From an uncultured Ruminococcus sp. (GTDB taxonomy: Bacteria; Bacillota; Clostridia; Lachnospirales; Lachnospiraceae): a stretch of 11,628 nt of DNA. Made by a program: the position numbers and the translations under genes. The first letter of the stretch is position 1. Every line of letters begins with the position of its first letter. This document shows, in pieces, positions 1 through 5,855 of the stretch. The stretch spans positions 1-11,628 of the forward strand of contig USFD01000093.1 of NCBI GenBank assembly GCA_900553885.1, written 5' to 3'. Under the pieces are notes generated by a model. That model was not told the origin of the DNA. It did no database searches and saw only the letters and a list, made by a program, of their open reading frames with translations.

Positions 1-54
1 TAACACAAAACTGGTGTTCCCTTTTCTATGTGTCCTACAAAAATTTTACGCTAG

Positions 55-837
55 CTACTCGCCCAGAAGATATTTCCGCATGGTTTTCAGCGCATTTTTC
101 TCCAGTCTGCTTACCTGAGCCTGGGAAATACGGATCTGCTCGGCCACTTCCATCTGGGTTTTCCCTTCAAAAAACCGAAGCGTAATAATGTACCGCTCCC
201 GCTCATTCAGCCGCTCCATCGCAGCATCCAGAGAAAGCTCTTCCACCCAGTTTTCCTCCCGGTTCTTCTTGTCGCTGACCTGATCCATCACATACAGAGT
301 ATCGCCTCCATCGCTGTATACCGGCTCATGAAGACTCATGGGAACCTGAATGGCATCCAGTGCAAATACCACATCTTCTTTTGCAATTCCGATCTCATCT
401 GCAATTTCCTGAACCGTCGGTTCCTTCATATAACGCCTGACATACCCTTCCTTTGCATAAATCGCTTTGTATGCAGTATCCCGCAGGGAACGGCTTACCC
501 GGATGGAACTGTTATCTCTCAGATAGCGGCGGATCTCTCCTATGATCATAGGAACCGCATAAGTAGAAAATTTTACCAGTCTGTCCGGATCAAAATGATC
601 CACCGCCTTCATCAGTCCTACACAGCCGATCTGGAACAGATCATCCGCATTCTCACTGCTTCCCTCAAATCTTTTGATTACGCTGAGTACAAGTCTCAGA
701 TTTCCTTTGATATACTTCTCTCTTGCTTCCTCGTCGCCGGCCTGAATTCGCTGAAACAGCTCCGCCTTTTCTTCTTCCTTTAAAAGCGGAAGTTTGGAAG
801 TGTTTACTCCGCACAGCTCAACCTTATTCACCATCAT
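55..837 (-). CDS. sigG: RNA polymerase sporulation sigma factor SigG (late forespore sigma)
   Basis: This sigma-70 family factor directs late forespore-specific transcription after engulfment. The 260-residue protein begins with the hallmark SigG N-terminus (NKVELCGVNTSKLP, residues 4-17). Region 2 follows, with DDLFQIGCVGLMKAV at 65-79 and FSTYAVPMIIGEIRRYLRD at 90-108; the region 4.2 helix-turn-helix is QMEVAEQIRISQAQVSRLEK at 228-247. It aligns over its whole length with Bacillus subtilis SigG as I remember it, and the length is normal. The reading frame stays open to an ATG at 858, but AGGAGG at 847-852 lies inside that extension. The start at 837 has that site 9 nt upstream and gives the expected N-terminus; the ATG at 834 is possible but has a 12-nt spacing. 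The upstream neighbour is a metallo-hydrolase gene, not sigE directly, and a 135-nt gap leaves room for a promoter. Identity is very secure. Confidence 0.97.
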   Translation of the reverse strand: MMVNKVELCGVNTSKLPLLKEEEKAELFQRIQAGDEEAREKYIKGNLRLVLSVIKRFEGSSENADDLFQIGCVGLMKAVDHFDPDRLVKFSTYAVPMIIGEIRRYLRDNSSIRVSRSLRDTAYKAIYAKEGYVRRYMKEPTVQEIADEIGIAKEDVVFALDAIQVPMSLHEPVYSDGGDTLYVMDQVSDKKNREENWVEELSLDAAMERLNERERYIITLRFFEGKTQMEVAEQIRISQAQVSRLEKNALKTMRKYLLGE

Positions 838-846
838 TGCAAGAAT

Positions 847-852
847 CCTCCT
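847..852 (-). promoter_or_regulatory. Ribosome binding site that fixes the sigG start
   Basis: A perfect AGGAGG on the minus strand lies 9 nt before the ATG at 837. It falls inside the open frame that would start at 858, so the longer start is unlikely. Confidence 0.85.
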
Positions 853-866
853 AAGCATTTTCTAAT

Positions 867-899
867 TAGAATGATTCTCACTATGACTCAAAGATATTC
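867..899 (-). promoter_or_regulatory. Tentative SigG/SigF-class promoter upstream of sigG
   Basis: On the minus strand CATTCTA (867-873) fits the SigG -10 consensus CATNMTA, and GAATA (895-899) fits a SigG -35. The spacer is 21 nt, longer than the usual 17-18, so either the -35 is wrong or the promoter is atypical. Known biology favours it: sigG is read by SigF and then by itself in Bacillus. Evidence is weak because the motifs are short and the region is AT-rich. No clear SigF promoter was found in the same gap. Confidence 0.25.
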
Positions 900-972
900 T
901 GAATGCGGAAAAATTTTATAAACTTTTAGACCTTGACAAATCCTCCTTTAAGGGTTACTGCTTTGTGTTCTG

Positions 973-2577
973 CTACTCTTCCCATTTGTCGGCCAGATTA
1001 TTAATCTGGCTTTCAAATCTGGCCTTATCCCGGTTTGAGAGCCCTTCGTTTCTGTAAATCACATCAAGCAGTCTCTTGCCTGCAGCAACAAGACGCTCGA
1101 AAGCACTGTCCGCTTTTCTCCTGGCCGCTTTCTTTGGCTTTGCAGGAATCTTCATGCCTTCATTTACGATCTCATTGGCAAGAAGATCTACCTCACATCC
1201 CGGATACGGCGCCCATGTACGGCAGCCCAGTCGGTCTGCAACTGTCCGGGCGAACTCATCCGTGACCGTATCCTCTCCATGAACCACAAATACCCTTTCG
1301 AGAGGCGTCTCAAATGCTCCCACCCATTTCAGCAGGCCATTCATATCCGCATGGCCGCTGACGCCGTGGAGACTCTCAATCCTGGCATGAACTTCAATTT
1401 CTTCTCCAAAGAGCTTGATATTTTTTTCTCCTTCCAGAAGTCTCCGCCCCAGAGTCCCCTGGGCCTGGTATCCTACAAACAGGACCGTACACTCCGGTCT
1501 CCAGAGATTATGCTTCAGATGATGGCGGATACGTCCTGCATCACACATGCCGGAAGCGGAGATAATCACCTTTGGTTTTTCAATGAAGTTAATCATCTTT
1601 GAATCTTCGCTTGTGGTGGAGGTATGAAGTCCTGGAAAAACAAGCGGATTGATTCCGGCATTAACCAGCGCCAGAGCCTCCTCGTCAAAGCAGTCCTTCA
1701 TGTTCATAGTAAAGACTTTCGTCGCCTCAATAGCAAGCGGACTGTCCAGATACACTTCAAAATCCGGATATTCGCAAAGCAGGTTCCTCTCTTTGATCTC
1801 CCGGATAAAGTACAGCAGTTCCTGGGTTCTGCCTACGGCAAAAGAAGGAATGACCAGATTGCCTTTCCGGTCAAACGTCTCTTTGAGGATCCTTGTAAAT
1901 TCCCCCAGATAATCCGGTTTTTCCGCAGAATGAATCCGGTTTCCGTAAGTGGACTCCATAATCACGTAATCGGCTGATCTGGTATAAGCCGGATCCTTCA
2001 GAATGGGCTGATCCAGATTCCCCACATCTCCGGAAAATACCAGTTTCTTTGTCACCCCGCCTTCGCTGGCCCACACTTCGATGCTGGCGGACCCGAGCAG
2101 ATGTCCCACATCAGTAAAGCGGATCTGAATCCCGTCGCATATACGGATCCGCTCCCTGTACTGGCATGGCACAAGCAGTTCTATGGCATCCAGCGCATCC
2201 TGCATGGTATATACCGGCTCATACTCCGGTTTTCCTGCACGTTTTCCTTTTCTGTTGCGCCACTCCGCCTCGAATTCCTGAATATGCGCACTGTCCCGAA
2301 GCATAATATTGCACAGGTCAGTTGTGGCAAATGTGGCGAAAATCTGTCCCTTAAATCCTCGTTTTACAAGCCGCGGAAGCATGCCGGAATGATCAATATG
2401 GGCATGCGTCAGGAACACATAATCAATTTCCTGTTCCGGGATGGGCAGCCCCGGATTTTCATACAGATCCGGTCCCTGCTCCATTCCACAGTCGATCAGG
2501 ATATTTTTCCCTGCTGCCTGCAGAAAATGACAGCTACCCGTAACTTCATGGGCTGCTCCGATAAAAGTAAGCTTCAT
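973..2577 (-). CDS. MBL-fold / beta-CASP metallo-hydrolase (RNA-processing exonuclease family)
   Basis: This predicted zinc-dependent cytoplasmic hydrolase belongs to the metallo-beta-lactamase superfamily with a beta-CASP insert (COG1236/YSH1-like). Most characterised members cut RNA. The 534-residue protein has the MBL motif 2 HAHIDH at 58-63, H159 in DVGHLLGSA, D184 in FSGDVG and H433 in VVHGE. The beta-CASP motifs are E208 in MESTYGNR, the SASGMCDAGRIRHH stretch at 340-353, and H409 in SGHAD. All expected metal ligands are present, so it should be active. A basic linker (about 479-490, KPKKAARRK) leads to a helical tail of some 45 residues that may bind nucleic acid (inference). The frame is open to a GTG at 2637, but family proteins begin at MKLTFIGAAHEVTGS, so I chose the ATG at 2577 despite a weak Shine-Dalgarno (GGTTGGTGAG). 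The gene sits between sigE and sigG with its own promoter and terminator candidates. The substrate is unknown. Confidence 0.93.
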   Translation of the reverse strand: MKLTFIGAAHEVTGSCHFLQAAGKNILIDCGMEQGPDLYENPGLPIPEQEIDYVFLTHAHIDHSGMLPRLVKRGFKGQIFATFATTDLCNIMLRDSAHIQEFEAEWRNRKGKRAGKPEYEPVYTMQDALDAIELLVPCQYRERIRICDGIQIRFTDVGHLLGSASIEVWASEGGVTKKLVFSGDVGNLDQPILKDPAYTRSADYVIMESTYGNRIHSAEKPDYLGEFTRILKETFDRKGNLVIPSFAVGRTQELLYFIREIKERNLLCEYPDFEVYLDSPLAIEATKVFTMNMKDCFDEEALALVNAGINPLVFPGLHTSTTSEDSKMINFIEKPKVIISASGMCDAGRIRHHLKHNLWRPECTVLFVGYQAQGTLGRRLLEGEKNIKLFGEEIEVHARIESLHGVSGHADMNGLLKWVGAFETPLERVFVVHGEDTVTDEFARTVADRLGCRTWAPYPGCEVDLLANEIVNEGMKIPAKPKKAARRKADSAFERLVAAGKRLLDVIYRNEGLSNRDKARFESQINNLADKWEE

Positions 2578-2608
2578 ATGTCTCACCAACCCTTTTCGCT
2601 TTTCTTTT

Positions 2609-2636
2609 ATTGTATCATTTCCCGGGAAAATATCCA
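2609..2636 (-). promoter_or_regulatory. Sigma-A-like promoter candidate for the MBL/beta-CASP gene, with a palindrome in its spacer
   Basis: The minus strand reads TGGATA (2631-2636), a 16-nt spacer, then TACAAT (2609-2614): 4/6 and 5/6 matches to the sigma-A consensus, 31 nt before the ATG. The spacer contains the perfect 12-bp palindrome TTTCCCGGGAAA at 2618-2629, placed where a repressor could block polymerase. Independent transcription fits the terminator-like hairpin just upstream. Prediction from motifs only. Confidence 0.4.
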
Positions 2637-2648
2637 CCTGTTTTCCGG

Positions 2649-2672
2649 AAAAAAAGCGCAGATTCTGCTGCC
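2649..2672 (-). terminator. Probable intrinsic terminator of the spoIIGA-sigE operon
   Basis: It begins 16 nt after the sigE stop. On the minus strand a GC-rich stem (GGCAGCAG, loop AAT, CTGCGC, with one bulged A) runs straight into seven T residues. The stem is only 6-7 bp, so readthrough into the next gene is possible. Confidence 0.5.
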
Positions 2673-2688
2673 GTCTTTCCGTAAAGTT

Positions 2689-3432
2689 TCACTGCTCATA
2701 TCTCACCATTTCCCGCTTCAGTCTCTGCATAATCTTTTTTTCAAGCCTTGAAATGTAAGACTGTGAAATTCCGAGAATATCCGCCACTTCTTTCTGGGTC
2801 TTCTCTCTGCCTTCCGGATTGTCAAGCCCGAAGCGCATCCTTACGATCAGCTTCTCCCTGCTCGAAAGCTTATTCAGCGCCCGGACCAGCATCCGCCGCT
2901 CGGCCTCGTTTTCCAGATCCCGGTAAATTGTATCTTCCTCGGTGCCCAGAATATCCGAGAGAAGCAGCTCGTTTCCGTCCCAGTCCACATTGAGGGGTTC
3001 ATCGATGGATACTTCCATCTTTGTTTTGCTGTTTCTTCTCAGGTACATAAGAATTTCATTTTCAATGCACCGGGATGCGTACGTGGCAAGTTTTATCTTT
3101 TTTGTCGGATTAAATGTATTAATCGCTTTGATCAGTCCGATTGTCCCTATGGAGATCAGATCCTCCACTCCCACCCCTGTGTTGTCAAATTTTTTTGCTA
3201 TGTATACAACCAGTCTCAGATTATGCTCAATCAGGGTTTTCCTTGCCTCCTCATCATATTCTGTTCCCAGCCGCTGTATCATTTCCGTCTCTCTGCTGCC
3301 TTCCAGCGGAGGCGGCAGCACTTCCGTCCCTCCAATGTAATGAATCTCCTGTCCGCTTCCGAAAATCAGATTCCGGATCTCCGGTATAACCCGCAGTTTA
3401 AACCGCTGCGGAACAGCTACTTTTACAACCAT
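2689..3432 (-). CDS. sigE: RNA polymerase sporulation sigma factor SigE precursor (pro-SigE)
   Basis: SigE is the early mother-cell sigma factor, made as an inactive membrane-associated precursor. The 247-residue protein starts with a basic/hydrophobic pro-sequence of about 31 residues that ends at EIHYIGGTEVLPPP (29-42). This matches the Bacillus processing region, where cleavage falls just before YIGG; here it would be between H31 and Y32 (inferred by alignment). Core motifs are NLRLVVYIAKKF (71-82), DLISIGTIGLIKAINTFNP (91-109), KLATYASRCIENEILMYLRR (114-133) and the region 4.2 helix-turn-helix QKEVADILGISQSYISRLEK (213-232). The ATG at 3432 follows AGGAGG by 8 nt. The gene lies 46 nt downstream of spoIIGA, which encodes its activating protease, and both should be transcribed from the Spo0A-type promoter near 4331-4363. 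It has normal length and all sigma regions. Identity is secure. Confidence 0.98.
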   Translation of the reverse strand: MVVKVAVPQRFKLRVIPEIRNLIFGSGQEIHYIGGTEVLPPPLEGSRETEMIQRLGTEYDEEARKTLIEHNLRLVVYIAKKFDNTGVGVEDLISIGTIGLIKAINTFNPTKKIKLATYASRCIENEILMYLRRNSKTKMEVSIDEPLNVDWDGNELLLSDILGTEEDTIYRDLENEAERRMLVRALNKLSSREKLIVRMRFGLDNPEGREKTQKEVADILGISQSYISRLEKKIMQRLKREMVRYEQ

Positions 3433-3478
3433 CTTATTCTCCTCCTGTTTTTATTTCCAGTTTATTTCTGTCTTCTTC

Positions 3479-4264
3479 TCACCGGGATAAAATTCCCGGA
3501 TTCAGTATCATCTGATACGTTCCCTCCGCAGAAATCTCCACACAGCTGATTCCCAGAAGTGGTTTTATGATCCAGCAGTCTTCTTCCATATGAATACACA
3601 TTTTTTCTCCCCTGAAGACCTGCATAACACTTTCTCCGCCCACACTGCGAAAAGGAATATAGCGGAATCCCGGTTCTCTTTCTGATGCAGAGATCAGCGC
3701 TTCCGCCACCCCGGGCGCCAGTATATTTACCGGATCCCCGGTTACCGGGTCTGAAAGAACATTGCCGGTATCCCATAAGGCGTATATTTCTTTTTCTTCT
3801 TCTCCTGCATACAGTGTAACCGGAAACAGATCTTCCTCCTGTCTTCCGGAAGACGCCGCTGCCCGCCACAGAGTCAGAAAGAGAATATATCCTGCCGCAA
3901 ATGCTCCATAGAGCAGGCCCGCATACCGCAGCCAGGGACGGAACAGCTGCACAGCCCCTCCTGCAACGACGGCAGACAGATACAGCAGGACAAATGCTTT
4001 TATAAACTGTCCCGCACTGGTTATCTTCAATCCTGCAGTTATCATCAGACTGTTTATAATGACATGGAAAAAGATCAGTTTTACCGCTGCCGGAAGCGGA
4101 ATAACAATTACCAGACAGGTAAGCAGACTTCCCAGTACTCCGCCCAAAACAATACGTCCGTATGATCTGCCGCACTTCATTACGCGCCCGATGGCCAGAA
4201 GAAGCAGAGTGTCAATCATAAAATTTTCCAGAAAAAACACATCTATGTACAGTTCATAGTACAT
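3479..4264 (-). CDS. spoIIGA: Sporulation sigma-E processing peptidase SpoIIGA
   Basis: This integral-membrane aspartic protease of the sporulation septum cleaves pro-SigE once the forespore signals. The N-terminal half (about residues 5-133) holds roughly five hydrophobic helices, for example 5-25, 37-57, 63-80, 86-106 and 113-133. The C-terminal half is the cytosolic protease domain. The catalytic motif is ALWDTGNVLSDPVTG with D165, matching the DTGN-L-DP-TG pattern of the family, and the C-terminal MILNPGIL (252-259) resembles the conserved hydrophobic-hydrophobic-x-P strand of this fold. At 261 residues it is somewhat shorter than the Bacillus protein (about 309), which is ordinary among clostridia. 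The ATG at 4264 has AAGG 6 nt before it within AAGGTGGAGC. The gene directly precedes sigE, its substrate. Sequence divergence in the membrane half is expected for this family; motif plus context make the call firm. Confidence 0.95.
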   Translation of the reverse strand: MYYELYIDVFFLENFMIDTLLLLAIGRVMKCGRSYGRIVLGGVLGSLLTCLVIVIPLPAAVKLIFFHVIINSLMITAGLKITSAGQFIKAFVLLYLSAVVAGGAVQLFRPWLRYAGLLYGAFAAGYILFLTLWRAAASSGRQEEDLFPVTLYAGEEEKEIYALWDTGNVLSDPVTGDPVNILAPGVAEALISASEREPGFRYIPFRSVGGESVMQVFRGEKMCIHMEEDCWIIKPLLGISCVEISAEGTYQMILNPGILSR

Positions 4265-4293
4265 GCTCCACCTTCTTTCTCCTTTGTATTCTT

Positions 4294-4320
4294 CTCCGGA
4301 AAACGTTTGTCTTTCCGAAG
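4294..4320 (-). other. Hairpin at the 5' end of the predicted spoIIGA transcript
   Basis: On the minus strand CTTCGGAAA and TTTCCGGAG form a 9-bp stem (one G-U pair) around a 9-nt loop. It begins about 5 nt after the transcription start predicted from the -10 at 4331-4336. It could protect the mRNA 5' end or tune expression; there is no T tract, so it is not a terminator. Confidence 0.5.
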
Positions 4321-4330
4321 TTTCCTAGAA

Positions 4331-4363
4331 ATTATAAACCTCTCCTTTTCGAAAATTTGTCAG
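4331..4363 (-). promoter_or_regulatory. spoIIG-type Spo0A-dependent promoter of spoIIGA-sigE
   Basis: The minus strand has CTGACA (4358-4363, 5/6 to TTGACA), a 21-nt spacer and a perfect TATAAT (4331-4336). Long spacing is the signature of the Bacillus spoIIG promoter (22 nt), which sigma-A cannot use well without Spo0A~P. Two 0A-box matches lie directly upstream, and the palindrome TTTTCGAAAA (4346-4355) sits in the spacer. Position, spacing and boxes agree; the functional claim is inference by analogy. Confidence 0.7.
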
Positions 4364-4367
4364 ATGG

Positions 4368-4374
4368 TGGCGAA
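4368..4374 (+). promoter_or_regulatory. 0A box (Spo0A site), proximal
   Basis: TGGCGAA on the plus strand matches the 0A-box core TGNCGAA. It lies 4 nt upstream of the -35, about -44 to -50 from the predicted start, close to where site 2 lies in the Bacillus spoIIG promoter. Confidence 0.5.
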
Positions 4375-4389
4375 TGATCTGGATTATAT

Positions 4390-4396
4390 TTCGACA
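4390..4396 (-). promoter_or_regulatory. 0A box (Spo0A site), distal
   Basis: TGTCGAA on the minus strand is a perfect 0A-box core, flanked by A/T-rich bases as is usual. It lies about -66 to -72 from the predicted spoIIGA start. Confidence 0.6.
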
Positions 4397-4430
4397 TTTC
4401 AAAAGGAAAGGAAATTGTTTTCTGAGACAC

Positions 4431-4478
4431 AGAAATCCGGAGATGCTCTCTGCTGACAGAGCGCATCTCCGGATTTCT
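4431..4478. repeat. Long near-perfect inverted repeat between ftsZ and spoIIGA
   Basis: The arms AGAAATCCGGAGATGC (4431-4446) and its exact complement (4463-4478) give 16 bp. After one T/C mismatch comes a further 5-bp stem (CTCTG 4448-4452 with CAGAG 4457-4461) closed by the 4-nt loop CTGA. No T tract follows on either strand, so it is not a standard intrinsic terminator. It starts 3 nt beyond the T tract of the ftsZ terminator and ends 34 nt before the distal 0A box. It may protect an mRNA 3' end, back up termination, or be a small repeat family member; which one cannot be told from one copy. Confidence 0.75.
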
Positions 4479-4481
4479 TCC

Positions 4482-4529
4482 CAAAAACAAAAATACCGTA
4501 CGGCGGTCGTCTCCGATCACCGTACGGTA
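4482..4529 (-). terminator. Intrinsic terminator of ftsZ
   Basis: It starts 18 nt after the ftsZ stop. On the minus strand TACCGTACGG pairs perfectly with CCGTACGGTA (10 bp, arms at 4520-4529 and 4494-4503), extendable by a G-U and an A-T pair. An inner CGG/CCG stem lies in the loop. The tract ATTTTTGTTTTT follows. This is a strong rho-independent terminator that separates the division genes from spoIIGA-sigE. Both arms carry the self-complementary CCGTACGG. Confidence 0.92.
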
Positions 4530-4547
4530 CTCTCTTTCTGTCTTCTG

Positions 4548-5720
4548 TTATTTTTTAAAGAAATCAGGAATCTTAATAGACTGTTCTTTCACATTGCTGG
4601 ACGGAGTCCTCGGCTGCAGAGTAGGCATCGTACCTCCCTGGGGTCTGGAAGAAGCTCTTCCCTCGCTGTCAAGACGGCTTCTCACCGGAGAATCCCCTGA
4701 CGGAAGGATAGATCCCACCTTCTTCTGCTGACCTTCCAGTCTCGCCTTAAGCTTGGATGCACTGCCTCCCACATTATGTAATCCTGTGGCAATAACAGTG
4801 ATCGTACACTCGTCGGACTTGGTATCATCATACATAGCACCAAAGATAATACTTGCTCCTTCTCCTGCAAGCTCCTGCACATAGTCAGCCGCATCTGATG
4901 CATCCATAAGTGTAATATCACCGGATACATTGACAATAACATTGGATGCGCCCTGGATTGTCGTCTCAAGCAGCGGACTGGCAACTGCCTCCTTAACCGC
5001 CTCAAGCGCTTTGTCATCCCCGCGTCCTGCTCCGATACCGATATGAGCAATACCCTTGTCCTTCATAACCGTCTGAATATCCGCAAAGTCAAGGTTGATC
5101 AGTGAAGGTACGTTGATCAGGTCAGTAATACCCTGGATACCCTGCTGAAGAACCTCGTCCGCCTTTTTCAGCGCTTCCGGCATTGTCGTGCGTCTGTCCA
5201 CGACTTCCAGAAGCTTGTCATTCGGAATGACGATAATTGTGTCAACATTCTCTTTTAATTTATCAATTCCTGCAAGAGCATTCTGCATTCTTGTCTTGGA
5301 TTCAAAACGGAACGGCTTTGTGACAACGCCGACAGTCAGCGCGCCCTGCTCCTTTGCGATCCGTGCGATCACAGGTGCTGCTCCTGTACCGGTTCCGCCG
5401 CCCATACCACAGGTAACGAATACCATATCCGCACCTTTGAGTGCTGCTGAAATCTCCTCGGAACTTTCCTCTGCCGCTTTCTCTCCTACCTCAGGCTGTG
5501 CGCCGGCGCCAAGTCCTTTGGTAAGTTTCTCCCCGATCTGCATCAATGTAGGTGCTTTACAGAGCTGTAACGCCTGCTTATCTGTATTCACTGCAATAAA
5601 TTCCACGCCCGCAATCTGCTCGTCAATCATCCGGTTAACAGCATTATTTCCGCCGCCGCCGACTCCGACAACGATAATTCTTGCAGCCGCTTCTGATTCG
5701 TTGGTTTTAATTTCTAACAA
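4548..5720 (-). CDS. ftsZ: Cell division protein FtsZ (TTG start)
   Basis: FtsZ is the tubulin-like GTPase that forms the cytokinetic ring. The 390-residue protein has the nucleotide-binding GVGGGGNNAVNRM near 19-31, the tubulin signature GMGGGTGTGAAP at 105-116, and the T7 loop NLDFADI at 209-215 (catalytic D211 and D214). The globular core ends near 335, followed by a variable Q/S/P-rich linker and the C-terminal peptide IKIPDFFKK (382-390) that in relatives binds partners such as FtsA or SepF. The start is a TTG at 5720: it has AGGAGG 8 nt upstream, there is no nearby in-frame ATG, and MLEIKTN is the expected N-terminus. No ftsA lies upstream. The gene stands alone in a 135-nt gap after ftsQ with its own promoter candidate, and ends in a strong terminator, so it can be expressed as a single gene or by readthrough from the upstream cluster. 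Confidence 0.98.
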   Translation of the reverse strand: MLEIKTNESEAAARIIVVGVGGGGNNAVNRMIDEQIAGVEFIAVNTDKQALQLCKAPTLMQIGEKLTKGLGAGAQPEVGEKAAEESSEEISAALKGADMVFVTCGMGGGTGTGAAPVIARIAKEQGALTVGVVTKPFRFESKTRMQNALAGIDKLKENVDTIIVIPNDKLLEVVDRRTTMPEALKKADEVLQQGIQGITDLINVPSLINLDFADIQTVMKDKGIAHIGIGAGRGDDKALEAVKEAVASPLLETTIQGASNVIVNVSGDITLMDASDAADYVQELAGEGASIIFGAMYDDTKSDECTITVIATGLHNVGGSASKLKARLEGQQKKVGSILPSGDSPVRSRLDSEGRASSRPQGGTMPTLQPRTPSSNVKEQSIKIPDFFKK

Positions 5721-5728
5721 GAGTATTT

Positions 5729-5734
5729 CCTCCT
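5729..5734 (-). promoter_or_regulatory. Ribosome binding site that fixes the ftsZ TTG start
   Basis: A perfect AGGAGG on the minus strand lies 8 nt before the TTG at 5720. The strength and spacing of this site are the main support for the non-ATG start. Confidence 0.85.
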
Positions 5735-5766
5735 TTGTCGTCTTATTAATCTCTTATACATCCCTT

Positions 5767-5790
5767 TTATTGAACAATCCAATTCAATAA
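5767..5790. repeat. Inverted repeat in the ftsZ leader
   Basis: TTATTGAA (5767-5774) and TTCAATAA (5783-5790) are perfect 8-bp arms around an 8-nt centre. The repeat starts 4 nt downstream of the putative ftsZ -10, over the expected start site. It could be an operator or a leader hairpin; no T tract follows. Confidence 0.45.
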
Positions 5791-5794
5791 GTAT

Positions 5795-5823
5795 ATAATA
5801 AAGTCTTTTCCGCAAATAATCAA
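5795..5823 (-). promoter_or_regulatory. Sigma-A-like promoter candidate for ftsZ
   Basis: The minus strand reads TTGATT (5818-5823), a 17-nt spacer and TATTAT (5795-5800): 4/6 and 5/6 matches with ideal spacing, in the AT-rich gap between ftsQ and ftsZ. AT richness raises the chance of coincidence. Confidence 0.5.
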
Positions 5824-5855
5824 TACATTTTTTCCTATTTTTCAGATTTTTTATA

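Noticed and set aside
1..54. Terminator after sigG
   Set aside because: Only a 5-bp AACAC/GTGTT stem is visible with no T tract inside the window, so nothing can be claimed.
838..858. Longer start for sigG at the ATG at 858
   Set aside because: The AGGAGG site lies inside this extension, and known SigG proteins begin at the NKVE segment.
859..972. Terminator or small gene between the metallo-hydrolase and sigG genes
   Set aside because: No stem with a T tract is present. An extra AGGAGG near 942-947 (minus strand) has no start codon at proper spacing, the nearby TTG opens only a 7-codon frame, and so it is probably chance.
2578..2637. Longer start for the metallo-hydrolase at the GTG at 2637
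   Set aside because: The extension overlaps the promoter candidate and the palindrome, and family members begin at MKLTFIGAAHEVTG.
2101..2751. A 216-codon plus-strand frame opposite the metallo-hydrolase gene
   Set aside because: It is antisense to a gene with complete MBL/beta-CASP motifs, its product resembles no family, and it crosses a predicted terminator and promoter.
3462..4175. A 237-codon open frame on the minus strand overlapping spoIIGA
   Set aside because: It is an alternative frame of spoIIGA, rich in Cys, Arg and Gly, with no recognisable motif; spoIIGA itself has the membrane helices, DTG motif and a good start.
5188..5790. A 200-codon plus-strand frame opposite ftsZ
   Set aside because: Its Ser/Pro/Ala/Thr-rich low-complexity product is the antisense shadow of ftsZ codon bias.
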